Of a stretch of DNA of 64,000 nucleotides, positions 49,801 through 58,615 are shown in pieces. The notes below the pieces were generated by a model, which saw nothing but the letters and a program-made list of their open reading frames with translations, ran no database searches and had not been told where the DNA came from. The DNA comes from Micromonospora carbonacea. Its GTDB lineage: Bacteria > Actinomycetota > Actinomycetes > Mycobacteriales > Micromonosporaceae. The DNA is taken from positions 1,958,001 through 2,022,000 of the forward strand of contig NZ_JACHMZ010000001.1 in assembly GCF_014205165.1 (NCBI RefSeq). Direction: 5' to 3'. Made by a program: the position numbers and the translations under genes. Every line of letters starts with the position of its first letter. The stretch's first letter is position 1.

Positions 49801-52122
49801 GACGGCGTGCTGCGGCTGGCCTCCCAGGCGCAGGGTCAGGACCAGGACCAGGACCAGGACCACGGCACCGGCACCGAGCGGCCCTGGCTCGTGCACACCA
49901 GCGCACTGGTCCCGGCGTCGCCTGCCGCGATGCCCCCGTCGCCGCCGCCGGACGGCCTGGAGACCACCGCCGAGGACCCGGCTACCGTCGCGCGGCACCT
50001 CGCCTCGGTGGGCGTACCCACCATGGCCTTCGACTGGACCGTCGAGGAGCTGCGCCGCGGCCCCCGCGGGCTCCGCGCCCGGGTCCGCGCCGAGCGGCCC
50101 GAGCACCCGGCGGGGACGTGGGCGCCGCTGCTCGACGCCGCCCTGTCCGTCGCCCCGGTGGCGGATCCGGTGCCCGCCCTGCGCATGGTCGCCGGGGTAC
50201 GGGAGGTGCGCATCGTCGGCGAGCCGCCGGAGACGGCCGTCATCGACGTCGTCGTGAGCGATGCCGGCCCGGACCTCGTGGACGTGTCGATCAGCGACGG
50301 ACACGGTGCCGTCCTGGCCACGCTGGCCGGCCTGCGGTACGCGGGCATGCCGGACGTCACGGCCGACTCCGTGGCGCCGCAGCACCTGGTCCACGGGACC
50401 GTGTGGCGGAAGCTGGAGCTCGCGGAGGCGGACGGGCAGCCGTACCGCCGCGAGGTGGTCCTGGTCGCTGCCGACGCGCGGGCGGCGGACGACTGGCGAG
50501 AGCGCCTGTCGGCGGCCGGGGCGCCGGTACGCGTGGTGCCCGACCCCGCCGCCCTCGCCCGGCTGGTGCCGGCGCCGGGCGCGTGGACGGACGTGCTGCT
50601 GCTGCCGGCGGTGTCCGACGACCCGCCCGCCGAGGCGGCGACCCGCGCCACCTGGCTGCTGGCGTCGGTGGCACAGCACCTCGCCGGCGGTCCGCCGGCG
50701 CAGGCGCCGCGGCTGTGGTGCCTGACCACGGGCGTGCGGGACGGCCGCACCGGGGCCGGCCTCGCGCTGGCCCCGCTGTGGGGGCTCGGGCGGGTGCTGC
50801 GCAGCGAGCTTCCGCAGCTGTGGGGCGGCACCCTGGACGTCCCGTGCGGGGACGACGTGCCCGCCGACCTCGTGCTCCGCCTGTTCGGGGCGGCCCCGGC
50901 CGAGGACGTGGTCTCCGTGCGCGACGGTGGCTTCGAGGTCGCGCGGATCACCGCCGTGGACGGCGCGCCGACCCGTGCGCCGTTCACCTGCCGGGCGGAC
51001 GGCACCTATCTGGTCACCGGTGGGCTGGGCGCGCTCGGGCTGGAGGTCGCCCAGTGGCTGGTCGAGCGGGGCGCCCGACGCCTGGTGCTGACCGGTCGCC
51101 GCGCACTGCCGCCACGGGCCACCTGGGACGACCCGGCCGACGACGGCCAGCGCGCGCAGATCAGGGTGGTGCGCGACCTGGAGGCGCTCGGCGTCACCGT
51201 CCACTCGGTCGCCCTGGACATCGGCGACGCCGAGCGGGCCGCCGCGCTGCTCGACACCGACGGGCTGGGGCTCCCCCCGATCCGTGGCGTCGTCCACGCC
51301 GCCGGTGTGCTCGACAACCGGATGCTCGCCGACGTCGACGAGGAGTCGGTGCGCACGGTCCTGCGGCCGAAGGCCGCGGGCGCGTGGACGCTGCACGAGC
51401 TGTTCCCGCCGGGCACCCTCGACTTCCTCGTGTTCTTCTCGTCGTGCGGGCAGTTGCTCGGGCTGCCCGGCCAGAGCACCTACGGGCCGGCCAACGTCTT
51501 CCTGGACGCGCTGGCGGCGTTCCGGCAGGCCACCGACGGCGACGTCACCCTCAGCCTCGGCTGGACGTCGTGGCGGTCCAAGGGCATGTCGGTCAACGAG
51601 GTCGTCGACCTCGAACTGCGGGCCCGCGGGGTGGGCGCGATCTCCGTCCGGGAGGCGTTCGACGCGTGGGACTGGGCGTACCGTCATGGCGCGGGGCAGT
51701 GCACCGTGCTGCGGGTCCTGCCCGTGGAACCCGGCATGGACCGGCCCGTCGTGCTGGCCGAGACGGTGGCCGGCGTCGGCGCGGCCGACCCGGCGGAGGC
51801 CGGACCGGCCGAGGTCGTCGACCTCAGCGGCCTGACCCCGGAGGAGTTGCGCAGCCGCCTCCTGGCGGAGGTCACCGAACGGATCGTCGCCGAGACGGGG
51901 CTGTCCGGCGAGGGTCTGGACCCCCGCCGCTCCCTGTCCGAGCAGGGTCTGGACTCGGTGATGACCATCGTCGTACGGCGGAGCCTGGAGAGCCGGTTCG
52001 GCCACGTGCTCCCGGCGACGCTGCTGTGGCACCAACCGACCGTCACCGCCATCGCCGACCACCTGACCGAGCTGTTGACCGCCGGGGACGGGGAGCGGGA
52101 CGTGGCGTCGGCGGTGTCCTGA
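46831..52122 (+). CDS. Iterative type I polyketide synthase (6-methylsalicylate/naphthoate-type)
   Basis: 1763 residues, ATG at 46831 after AAGGTGAG. Domains: KS (about 12-440; C187 in DTACSASL, EAHGTGT, KSNIGHLEAG); AT (540-850; S636 in GHSVGE, malonyl-type AFHSPHMD); DH/thioester-hydrolase-type double hot dog (905-1180; H939 in SHTINGVEIVP); KR (1385-1600; TGGLGALG from 1396, Y1551 in STYGPANVF); ACP (1680-1750; S1709 in GLDSVM). No thioesterase. Size and order match bacterial 6-MSA and naphthoic acid synthases such as ChlB1 and NcsB. One module used repeatedly with a single or few ketoreductions would give an aromatic acid; release is presumably by the KAS III-like partner. No ChlB2-like discrete ACP, P450 or methyltransferase is adjacent. 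Confidence 0.85.
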   Translation: MVATEGPGESSPADTGPVAVIGVGCRFAGGATSPASYWEMLRAGRDGIGLLPERRWQPYADLGGDFAAALRRATRWGGFLPDIEGFDAEFFGLSPREAELMDPQQRLLLEVAWEALEHAGIPPHSLAASDAGVFVGVGSDDYGRRLLEHLPTIEAWTGIGSAMCAVANRISYALDLRGPSLAVDTACSASLVALHLACQSVRTGESPVALAAGVNLVVSPGLTLTLDAAGATAPDGRCKSFDSSADGYGRGEGAGVLVLKRLGDARRDGDRVLATILGSAVNQDGRTNGIMAPNAQAQRHVLARACAQAGVDPRSVDYVEAHGTGTRLGDPLEASALSAVYGAGREPGRPCLIGSVKSNIGHLEAGAGVAGVIKAVLALGHGEIPPTLHHTTGNPAIDWDDAGLRVVTEPTAWPRTDHPRRAGVSAFGYGGTVAHLVLEEAPPPARSEPAPTGATAAGLLFPLSAASEAALREQAGDLAAWLSDPAAGGTLADVGHTLALRRSHLGRRAAVVAADREELVTRLRHVADGRPGEGTVSGVVPPGPGRGVVWVFSGHGSQWTGMGRELLATEPAFATVVDTLAPVFTREIGFSPRSVLAEGDLVEVDRIQTMIFVLQVGLAAVWNSYGVTPDAVIGHSVGEIAAAVVSGALTLEEGGVLICRRSRLLRRVAGQGAMAMVGLGFDEVTRRLSGRADVVAAIASSPVSTVVAGDPTAVEEVMGRWAAEDVDVRRVASDVAFHSPHMDPLLAELAEAASGLSPASPRIPMYSTSMPQPCATPFVDGAYWAANLRNPVRLAAAVLAAAEDGHRTFVEISSHPVVAHSIRETLADPHGDAFVGASLRRNQPERATLLANAGALYCRGVALDWATLQPAGGLAALPTVAWQRRPLWRETRPRGAGPGLCHDGDSHTLLGTEVPVGGHGMRLWRTLLDGSCRPYPGSHTINGVEIVPAAVLINTLLRAAADGGARPVLRDVSLRVPLTDEHREVQVSYADGVLRLASQAQGQDQDQDQDHGTGTERPWLVHTSALVPASPAAMPPSPPPDGLETTAEDPATVARHLASVGVPTMAFDWTVEELRRGPRGLRARVRAERPEHPAGTWAPLLDAALSVAPVADPVPALRMVAGVREVRIVGEPPETAVIDVVVSDAGPDLVDVSISDGHGAVLATLAGLRYAGMPDVTADSVAPQHLVHGTVWRKLELAEADGQPYRREVVLVAADARAADDWRERLSAAGAPVRVVPDPAALARLVPAPGAWTDVLLLPAVSDDPPAEAATRATWLLASVAQHLAGGPPAQAPRLWCLTTGVRDGRTGAGLALAPLWGLGRVLRSELPQLWGGTLDVPCGDDVPADLVLRLFGAAPAEDVVSVRDGGFEVARITAVDGAPTRAPFTCRADGTYLVTGGLGALGLEVAQWLVERGARRLVLTGRRALPPRATWDDPADDGQRAQIRVVRDLEALGVTVHSVALDIGDAERAAALLDTDGLGLPPIRGVVHAAGVLDNRMLADVDEESVRTVLRPKAAGAWTLHELFPPGTLDFLVFFSSCGQLLGLPGQSTYGPANVFLDALAAFRQATDGDVTLSLGWTSWRSKGMSVNEVVDLELRARGVGAISVREAFDAWDWAYRHGAGQCTVLRVLPVEPGMDRPVVLAETVAGVGAADPAEAGPAEVVDLSGLTPEELRSRLLAEVTERIVAETGLSGEGLDPRRSLSEQGLDSVMTIVVRRSLESRFGHVLPATLLWHQPTVTAIADHLTELLTAGDGERDVASAVS
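49837..49860 (+). repeat. In-frame CAGGAC hexanucleotide tract (four copies) in the PKS DH region
   Basis: CAGGAC repeated four times codes QDQDQDQD (residues 1003-1010) in a loop of the DH domain. Such tracts expand or contract by slippage without frameshift. Confidence 0.8.
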
Positions 52123-52168
52123 CGCATCCGCCCGACGGAGCCCCGGCGACGCTCGGGTGGGTGCGTCA
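52120..52168. terminator. Hairpin terminator at the PKS stop codon
   Basis: 16-nt arms (TGACGCATCCGCCCGA / TCGGGTGGGTGCGTCA) with two G-U wobbles on the + strand and a 17-nt loop; the left arm includes the PKS TGA and the right arm reaches the stop of the hydrolase remnant on the other strand. Confidence 0.65.
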
Positions 52169-52310
52169 GGCCCGGGCGGCGTTGGTGGCGACGGCGTCGA
52201 CGACCCGGTCCCACCCGCCCTCGGGCAGGTCGTGGCCCAGGCCGGCGATCAGCACCAGCGCGGCGTCGGGGACGGCGGCGGCCGTCGCCCGGCCGCCGCC
52301 CGTTTCTTCG
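52166..52310 (-). pseudogene. C-terminal remnant of an alpha/beta-hydrolase
   Basis: The minus frame ending at 52166 reads ALVLIAGLGHDLPEGGWDRV followed by VDAVATNAARA, the usual last strand, catalytic-His loop (GHDLP) and final helix of alpha/beta-hydrolases. Only about 45 residues survive; the upstream part is replaced by the MMPL gene end. Confidence 0.6.
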
Positions 52311-52317
52311 GATCTGG

Positions 52318-54483
52318 TCAGTGCTCGTTCCTGGCGAGTCGCTCGGCGAGCCGCCCGCCTTCGACGTCGACGTTCGGCAGGGCCCTGTCCAGCCAGCGCG
52401 GCAGCGACCACGCGGACCTGCCGAGCAGCGACAGCACGGCCGGGACGATGGTCATGCGGACCAGCAGGGCGTCGACGGCGACGCCGAATGCGAGGGCGAA
52501 CCCGAGCGACTTGATGACGATGTCGTCGACGAGGACGAAGCCCGCGAAGACGCTCATCATGATCAGTGCCGCGGCGGTGACGACCCGCGCGCCGTGTCGC
52601 AGGCCGGACACGACGGCCTCGTCCGGGGCGGCCCCGCGCACGAACTCCTCCCGGGCCCGGATGATCAGGAACAGTTCGTAGTCCATGGCCAGGCCGAACA
52701 GGATGCCGATCAGGAAGATCGGGATGAAGCTGACGATCGGGCCGGTCGACGCGACGCCGAGGACGCCGGCCAGGTTGCCCTGCTGGAAGATGAAGACCAG
52801 GGCGCCGAACGAGGCGGCCACCGACAACAGGAACCCCGCCGTCGCCTTGATCGGCACCAGGATGCTGCGGAACACCACCATCAGCAGGATGAACGCGAGG
52901 CCGACCACGACGGACAGGTACGGCAGCAGCGCGTCGTTGATCTTCTCCGACACGTCGATGTCGACGGCGGTCCGGCCGCTGACGGCCAGGGTCGCGCCGC
53001 CGGTGGCCGCGGTGAAGTCCGCCTGCCGGGCCCGCAGGTCGTGCACGAGCTGCCTGGTCTCCTCGCTGGTGGGGCCGCCGCGGGGAACGACGGTGAGGGT
53101 GGCGGTGTCGCCGGCCCGGTTCGGCGTCGCCGGGGTGACGAGCACCACGCCGTCGAGGCCGGAGGCGAGCCGCCGCGCCTGCTCGCCTGCGGCGGCGACC
53201 GTGCCGGCGGGGGCCTCGACCACGAGGAGCAGGGGCCCGTTGACGCCCGCCCCGAAGCCCTCGGCGAGCTGGTCGTACGCCTTGCGCTGGGTGGACGCGG
53301 GGGAGGAGGAGCTGTCGTCGGGCAGGGCCAGCCGCAAGTCGAGCCCAGGGACCGCGACCACACCGACGGCGACGACCGACAGGACCAGCGCCGGGACGCG
53401 GTGCCTGAGCACGGCGCGCGCCCAGCGCTCGCCGTACGGGGTGCCGGCGGGCCGGCCGCCCCTGCCGTCGCGCTGGGCCCGGGGCAGGACCCTGCGGCCG
53501 GCGAAGCCCAGCAGGGCCGGCAGCAGCGTCAGGTTGATCACGACGGCGACGGCGACGGCTGCGGCGGCCGCGACGCCCATGGCGGCCAGGAACGGGATCC
53601 CGATCACCGCGAGCGCGGCGAGGGCGATGATGACGGTCAGGCCGGCGAAGACCACGGCGGACCCGGCGCTGCCCGCAGCCCGGCCGGCGGCCTCCTCGCC
53701 GTCGTGGCCGGCGGCGAGCTCGTGGCGGTGGCGCGACAGGATGAACAGCGCGTAGTCGATGCCGACGGCCAGGCCCAGCATGGTGGCGAGGTCGGCGGTG
53801 TTCGAGGTCAGGTCGAGGAAGCCGGTGGTGATCTCGATGCCGAGCAGGCCGATGGCGACGCCGACGACCGCGGTGAGCACGGGCAGGCCCGCGGCGACGA
53901 GTGAGCCGAAGGTGACGAGCAGGACGACGGCTGCCACGAGGATGCCGAGCGCCTCGCTGCCGTCGTCGGCTCCGGCCTGCTCGGTGACCTCTCCGGAGTA
54001 TTCGACGCCGAGGCCGGCGTGCCGTGCGGCGTCGCCGGCGGCGAGCAGTGCCGCGCGGGAGGCGGCGTCCACCCCGGTCGCGTCCACCGCGTAGGCGACG
54101 GTGGCGTAGCCGGTCCTGCCGTCCGGTGCGATCGTTCCGGCCCGGTACGGGTCGGTGACCGCCGTGACCTGGGGCGCCGTGCGCAGGGCGGCGATCGTGG
54201 CCCGCACGGTGTCCTGCGGCTCCCGGTCGGTCAGCGCGGCGTCGCCGGAGACGGTGAACACCACCTTCGCCGTGGCGGTGTCCCCGCCGTCGCCGAACCT
54301 GTCCGCCACCACGTCCAGCGCCTGTAGCGACTCGGTGCCGGGGACGGTCAACTCGTCGCTGGTCGGCCCCGACAGCTGGGCCGCCCCCACGCCGAACAGG
54401 CCGAGGAAGAGCGCCCACACGACCAGCGTCAGCCGGCGACGCCGGAAGGAGAGTCGCCCCAGGCGGTACAGGATGGTCGCCAC
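52318..54483 (-). CDS. MMPL-family membrane exporter
   Basis: A 721-residue RND-superfamily transporter. GTG at 54483 with GGAGGA 6 nt upstream. Two repeats of a soluble loop followed by a membrane bundle, about 11-12 helices in total, with the MMPL motifs GIDYALFILSRHR and AMDYELFLIIRAREE that carry the proton-relay Asp-Tyr pair. Actinobacterial MMPL proteins export lipids or natural products. Convergent with the PKS and divergent from a two-component system, so export of the polyketide or response to envelope stress are both plausible; direct evidence is lacking. Confidence 0.88.
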   Translation of the reverse strand: MATILYRLGRLSFRRRRLTLVVWALFLGLFGVGAAQLSGPTSDELTVPGTESLQALDVVADRFGDGGDTATAKVVFTVSGDAALTDREPQDTVRATIAALRTAPQVTAVTDPYRAGTIAPDGRTGYATVAYAVDATGVDAASRAALLAAGDAARHAGLGVEYSGEVTEQAGADDGSEALGILVAAVVLLVTFGSLVAAGLPVLTAVVGVAIGLLGIEITTGFLDLTSNTADLATMLGLAVGIDYALFILSRHRHELAAGHDGEEAAGRAAGSAGSAVVFAGLTVIIALAALAVIGIPFLAAMGVAAAAAVAVAVVINLTLLPALLGFAGRRVLPRAQRDGRGGRPAGTPYGERWARAVLRHRVPALVLSVVAVGVVAVPGLDLRLALPDDSSSSPASTQRKAYDQLAEGFGAGVNGPLLLVVEAPAGTVAAAGEQARRLASGLDGVVLVTPATPNRAGDTATLTVVPRGGPTSEETRQLVHDLRARQADFTAATGGATLAVSGRTAVDIDVSEKINDALLPYLSVVVGLAFILLMVVFRSILVPIKATAGFLLSVAASFGALVFIFQQGNLAGVLGVASTGPIVSFIPIFLIGILFGLAMDYELFLIIRAREEFVRGAAPDEAVVSGLRHGARVVTAAALIMMSVFAGFVLVDDIVIKSLGFALAFGVAVDALLVRMTIVPAVLSLLGRSAWSLPRWLDRALPNVDVEGGRLAERLARNEH

Positions 54484-54667
54484 GAATGTTCCTCCGTCGG
54501 TCGTACGGCCCCGGTTCCGAGAGCGGTTCCACGATCCCGGCCGGCGCCGGGTCACGTCGTCCCGCCGACGCAGGCGTCCGGGTACTGCGGGCGCAGTAGG
54601 CAGGCGGCGTGGCGCTACCGCGGGAACAGGTCGATCGGGGCCGGCCTGCCGCACTACCGTCGTGACC

Positions 54668-55897
54668 ATGGACGCGGCGATCAGGCAGTGGTGGCCCCGA
54701 CGCCTCGACCGCTACCGCGGCCCGCTGGGCGACGTGCTGCTCGCGGCGGCCGGGGGCGCGCTGGTGCTGTACCTGGGCCCGAACGCGGTGCACGGCGGCA
54801 CGGTGCTGCTGGCGGCGGTGTGCGCCGTGCTGATCCTGGCGCGCCGCCGGCATCCCGTGCCGGTCGTGCTGGCCGCCAGCGCGGTCTTCGTGCTCACCGT
54901 CGCGCTGGGCCGCCCACCGGACGGGATGTTCCTGGTGGCGGGCCTGCTGACCTACTCCGCCGGGCTGGCCAGCCCGCGTCGTCGGCCCTGGGTCTACGCG
55001 TCCCTCATGTGGGGATCGCTCATGCTCACCGGGTTCGTGGTGTACCGCGCCGACTGGTGGAACGCGGACCAGTTGACCGCGTTCGCGATCATCTTCGGCG
55101 GGGCGGCGGCGGGGGACGCCGTCCGGATGCGCCGGGCGTACGTCGCGGAGGTGACCGAGCGGGCCCGGCAGGCGGAGCTCAACCGCGAGGAGGAGGCCCG
55201 CCGCCGGGTGATGGACGAGCGGCTGCGCATCGCCCGGGAGCTGCACGACGTCGTCGCCCACCACATCACGGTGATCAGCGTGCACGCCGGCGCCGCCAAC
55301 CACGTGCTGCGCAACGAGCCGGACAAGGTGTGGCCCGTGCTCGGGCACATCCGCACCGCTGCCGACACCGTGCTGGAGGAGATCAAGTCGGTGATCAGTG
55401 TGCTCCGTGATCCGGAGGAGGCCCGCAGCACCGAACCGGCACCCGGCGTGGAACGCCTACCGGAGCTGCTGGCCGCGCTGCGCGCCACGGGGTTCGCCGT
55501 GCGGCACCGGCAGCACGGCGAGCCCCGGCCGCTGCCGGCGGTGGTGAGCCTGGCCGCGTACCGCATCGTGCAGGAGGCGCTGACCAACGCCCACCGCTAC
55601 GGTGCCGGCGGCGCCACCGTGGACCTGGAGTACACCGCCGACACCGTGCGCATCGAGGTCACCAACCGGACGGCCGGGTCCGGCGGACGCCGGACCGGCT
55701 TCGGGTTCGGGCTGCTCGGCATGCAGGAACGGGCCGCGGCCGCGCACGGCACCATCGTCGCCGGACCGGTCGACGGCGGCCTGTTCCGCGTGCACGCCGA
55801 GCTGCCCACCGACGAACGGGCGGTCAACCGCCTCAACCCCCACGCCCCGCAGCCACCCGGGGCTTCCGCCCGCCGCCCGGAGGGACAGGTGACATGA
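54668..55897 (+). CDS. Sensor histidine kinase (NarL-partner, HisKA_3 type)
   Basis: 409 residues, ATG at 54668 (GTG 54662 also in frame). An N-terminal block of about five membrane segments (to residue 155) and a coiled linker lead to the HisKA_3 phosphoacceptor H193 in RELHDVVAHH. The N box is EALTNAHRYG and the ATP lid region GFGFGLLGMQERA. The stop overlaps the start of the response regulator (ATGA). Divergent from the MMPL gene with 184 bp between, so the pair may control the exporter. The signal is unknown. Confidence 0.88.
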   Translation: MDAAIRQWWPRRLDRYRGPLGDVLLAAAGGALVLYLGPNAVHGGTVLLAAVCAVLILARRRHPVPVVLAASAVFVLTVALGRPPDGMFLVAGLLTYSAGLASPRRRPWVYASLMWGSLMLTGFVVYRADWWNADQLTAFAIIFGGAAAGDAVRMRRAYVAEVTERARQAELNREEEARRRVMDERLRIARELHDVVAHHITVISVHAGAANHVLRNEPDKVWPVLGHIRTAADTVLEEIKSVISVLRDPEEARSTEPAPGVERLPELLAALRATGFAVRHRQHGEPRPLPAVVSLAAYRIVQEALTNAHRYGAGGATVDLEYTADTVRIEVTNRTAGSGGRRTGFGFGLLGMQERAAAAHGTIVAGPVDGGLFRVHAELPTDERAVNRLNPHAPQPPGASARRPEGQVT

Positions 55898-56574
55898 GCA
55901 TCCGCGTGCTGCTGGCCGACGACCAGGCGCTCATCCGCGCCGGCTTCAAGATGATCATCGATGCGGAGCCGGGCCTGGAGGTCGTCGGCGAGGCCGCCGA
56001 CGGCCGGGAAGCCGTCGACCTGTGCCACCGCAGCCGGGTCGACGTCGTGCTGATGGACATCCGCATGCCCGTCCTGGACGGCATCGAGGCGACCCGCCGC
56101 ATCGGCGCCGACGAGCGCCTCGCCGGCGTGCGGGTGCTGGTGCTCACCACCTTCGACAACGACGACAACGTGATCTACGCCCTCCAGGCCGGGGCGAGCG
56201 GCTTCCTGGGCAAGAACGTGGCCCCCGGCGACCTGGTCAACGCCATCCGGGTGGTCGCCGACGGGGAGGCGCTGCTGTCGCCCCGGGCCACCAGCGGGTT
56301 GATCAGCCGGCTGATCCACCACCTCCAGCCGCCGGCCCGGCAACTCCCGGAGCTCGACCTGGTCACCGGCCGGGAGAAGGAGATCCTGCTCCTGGTCGCG
56401 CACGGGCTGTCCAACGACGCCATCGCCGAACGGCTCCACCTGTCTCCGCTGACGGTCAAGACGCACATCAACCGCACGATGATGAAGCTGGGCGCGCGCG
56501 ACCGGGCCCAACTGGTGGTCTTCGCCTACCAGCACCACCTGGTCCGGCCCGGCGACCCCCTGCCCGACACCTGA
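55894..56574 (+). CDS. NarL/LuxR-family response regulator
   Basis: 226 residues: receiver domain (1-120) with phosphoacceptor D55 in VLMDIRMPVLDG and switch Lys in FLGKNV, then a LuxR-type HTH (LVTGREKEILLLVAHGLSNDAIAERLHLSPLTVKTHINR). Translationally coupled to the kinase through a 4-bp overlap. Confidence 0.92.
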   Translation: MSIRVLLADDQALIRAGFKMIIDAEPGLEVVGEAADGREAVDLCHRSRVDVVLMDIRMPVLDGIEATRRIGADERLAGVRVLVLTTFDNDDNVIYALQAGASGFLGKNVAPGDLVNAIRVVADGEALLSPRATSGLISRLIHHLQPPARQLPELDLVTGREKEILLLVAHGLSNDAIAERLHLSPLTVKTHINRTMMKLGARDRAQLVVFAYQHHLVRPGDPLPDT

Positions 56575-56665
56575 GGACACGGACGCGGCGGCGCCCCGTG
56601 CCGGGTGACCGGCCGCCCAGGGACACGGAGCGCCAGCTCGCGCAGCTACCGCACCCGCCACCGGG

Positions 56666-57514
56666 TTACGCGTCCGGCGTGCCGTCGGTGGAGAAGGCCA
56701 CCTCGCGGCCGTTCTCGACATCGGCGGCCAGCGCTTCGATGCGGGCCTTCGCCAGCCCGTACGAGTCGGAGCCGAGCAGCTGGTGCAACGGGGCCCTGCC
56801 GTCGGCGGCCACGTCGATGATCGCGGCGGCGGCCTTGACCGGGTCGCCGAGCTGGGTGCCGGGCATCGCCAGGTGCGCCTCGGTCATCTCCCGGATCGCC
56901 TCGTAACCGGCGATCGTCGCCGACGGCAGGCCGAGAGACGTGGTGCGCAGGAAGTCGGTGCGCGTGTAGCCGGGCTCGATGAGATTCACGTCGATGCCGA
57001 ACCCGGCGACCTCGGCGGCCAGGGCCTCGGTGAGGCCTTCCAGGGCGTACTTTCCGGCGCAGTAGAGACCCCAGCCGGGGAACGCGGTCATGCCGAGGAT
57101 CGACGAGATGTTGATGATGCGGCCGCCACGCCGGGCCCGCATGGCCGGCAGCACGGCCCGTAGCACGTTCCAGACTCCGAAGACCTGTACGTCGAACATC
57201 CGCCGGGCCTCGGTGTCGGAGACCTCCTCGACCGCGCCGAGGAAGCCGTAACCGGCGTTGTTGACCACCACGTCGATCTGGCCGAAGTGCCGGGTGGCCT
57301 GGTCGACGGCTGCCGCGACGGCCGCCTCGTCGGTGAGGTCGAGCTCGAGGATCAGCAGTCGGGACCGATCGGCTCCGCCGAGTGCCTCGTCGAGGCGCCG
57401 CGCCGTGCGGGTGGTGGCGGCCACGGCGTCGCCGCGGCGCAGCAGCTGGGTGACCAGCTCCAGTCCCAGGCCACGCGAGGTGCCGGTGACAAACCAGGTG
57501 GTGGGGTGCGACAT
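56666..57514 (-). CDS. Short-chain dehydrogenase/reductase
   Basis: A 282-residue classical SDR. NAD(P) motif TGTSRGLG near the N-terminus, NNAGYG, catalytic Ser in INISSILG and YCAGK (Tyr-x3-Lys). ATG at 57514 follows GAGGAGAG. Divergent from an MmyB-type regulator that probably controls it; this gene pair is widespread in actinomycetes. Substrate unknown. Confidence 0.9.
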   Translation of the reverse strand: MSHPTTWFVTGTSRGLGLELVTQLLRRGDAVAATTRTARRLDEALGGADRSRLLILELDLTDEAAVAAAVDQATRHFGQIDVVVNNAGYGFLGAVEEVSDTEARRMFDVQVFGVWNVLRAVLPAMRARRGGRIINISSILGMTAFPGWGLYCAGKYALEGLTEALAAEVAGFGIDVNLIEPGYTRTDFLRTTSLGLPSATIAGYEAIREMTEAHLAMPGTQLGDPVKAAAAIIDVAADGRAPLHQLLGSDSYGLAKARIEALAADVENGREVAFSTDGTPDA

Positions 57515-57668
57515 GGGTCTCTCCTCGTGGTGTCGGATCTCGACGGGTTCCATCCTGGGAGCTGTGTCACCGGCGTCGACAGGTCCGATCTGGCCCAGCG
57601 CTACCTGGGAACGCCATGCCCCCGCACGGTCTTCTCGCCGGAAGACTGGCCGCGCCATAATTCCTGAC

Positions 57669-58535
57669 ATGGCGGCGAACACGGACCTGAGCGACTTTCT
57701 GCGGACGTGCCGGGCGCGAACGACCCCCGAGACGGCCGGGATCGTCGCCCCGGAGGCGGCGGCCGGGCGGCGGGTACGCGGGTTGCGTCGGGAGGAGGTG
57801 GCGCAGCTCGCCGGGGTGAGCGTCGACTACTACACCCGCCTGGAGCAGGGCCGCCACAGCACCCCGTCGGACGCGGTCGTCGACGCCCTGGCGCGGGTGT
57901 TCCGGCTGGAGCCGGCCGCCCGCGCACACCTGGCCGACCTCGCGCGACCGGCCCGGCGACGCGCCAGGCAGGCGCCGCCGCAACGCGTGCGCCCGGCCAT
58001 GCAGCAGATGATCGCCTCGATGACCGAGCACCCGGCGCTGATCCTGGGCCGGCGCACCGACGTGCTGGCCGCGAACCTGCTCGCCCGGGCCCTGCTCACC
58101 GACTGGACGCGGCTGCCGCCCCGGGACCGCAACTACACGCGGTGGATCTTCCTCGACCCCGACGCCCGCGCCGCCTTCCTCGACTGGCCGTCCGTGGCCG
58201 CGGACGTCGTCGGCACGCTGCGCCTCTACGCCGGCCGCCACCCGGACGACACCAGGCTCAGCGAACTGGTCGGCGAGCTGACGATCAAGAGCCCCGAGTT
58301 CCGTACGTGGTGGAACGGCCACAAGGTGCACGAGCGCACCCACGGGGTCAAACACATGATCCATCCCGCCGTCGGGCCGATCACCCTGCGGTACGAGGCC
58401 CTGACGCTGCCCGGCGACGAGGACCAGACCCTGTTCCTCTACACCACGGACCCGGGCAGCCCGTCACAGGAGAACCTGCGGTTGCTCGGCCTGACAGTCG
58501 GTGAGCCGGTCCGTCGGGCGGATCCGGCCCGGTAG
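57669..58535 (+). CDS. XRE-family regulator with MmyB-like ligand domain
   Basis: A 288-residue protein with an N-terminal HTH (RGLRREEVAQLAGVSVDYYTRLEQGRHSTPS) and a C-terminal MmyB-like PAS/ligand domain (about 110-280; ILGRRTDVLAANLLARAL, KSPEFRTWWNGHKV). The ATG at 57669 is about 8 nt after a CATAAT -10-like box (57656-57661) with no RBS, so a leaderless transcript is likely. Divergent from the SDR gene. Confidence 0.88.
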   Translation: MAANTDLSDFLRTCRARTTPETAGIVAPEAAAGRRVRGLRREEVAQLAGVSVDYYTRLEQGRHSTPSDAVVDALARVFRLEPAARAHLADLARPARRRARQAPPQRVRPAMQQMIASMTEHPALILGRRTDVLAANLLARALLTDWTRLPPRDRNYTRWIFLDPDARAAFLDWPSVAADVVGTLRLYAGRHPDDTRLSELVGELTIKSPEFRTWWNGHKVHERTHGVKHMIHPAVGPITLRYEALTLPGDEDQTLFLYTTDPGSPSQENLRLLGLTVGEPVRRADPAR

Positions 58536-58615
58536 CGCGTCCGCAGAACTCGCCATGTGAGCCGGTCGCCCACGCACCGTTGACCGGCCGTGGTGGGCGG
58601 CCGGAAGATGCATCC

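Noticed and set aside
46534..52062. 1842-codon open frame antisense to the PKS
   Set aside because: The plus-strand PKS has all catalytic motifs in order; the antisense frame has none.
46831..52122. Enediyne-type or modular PKS
   Set aside because: No enediyne phosphopantetheinyl transferase region or second module; the single KS-AT-DH-KR-ACP set fits 6-MSA/naphthoate synthases.
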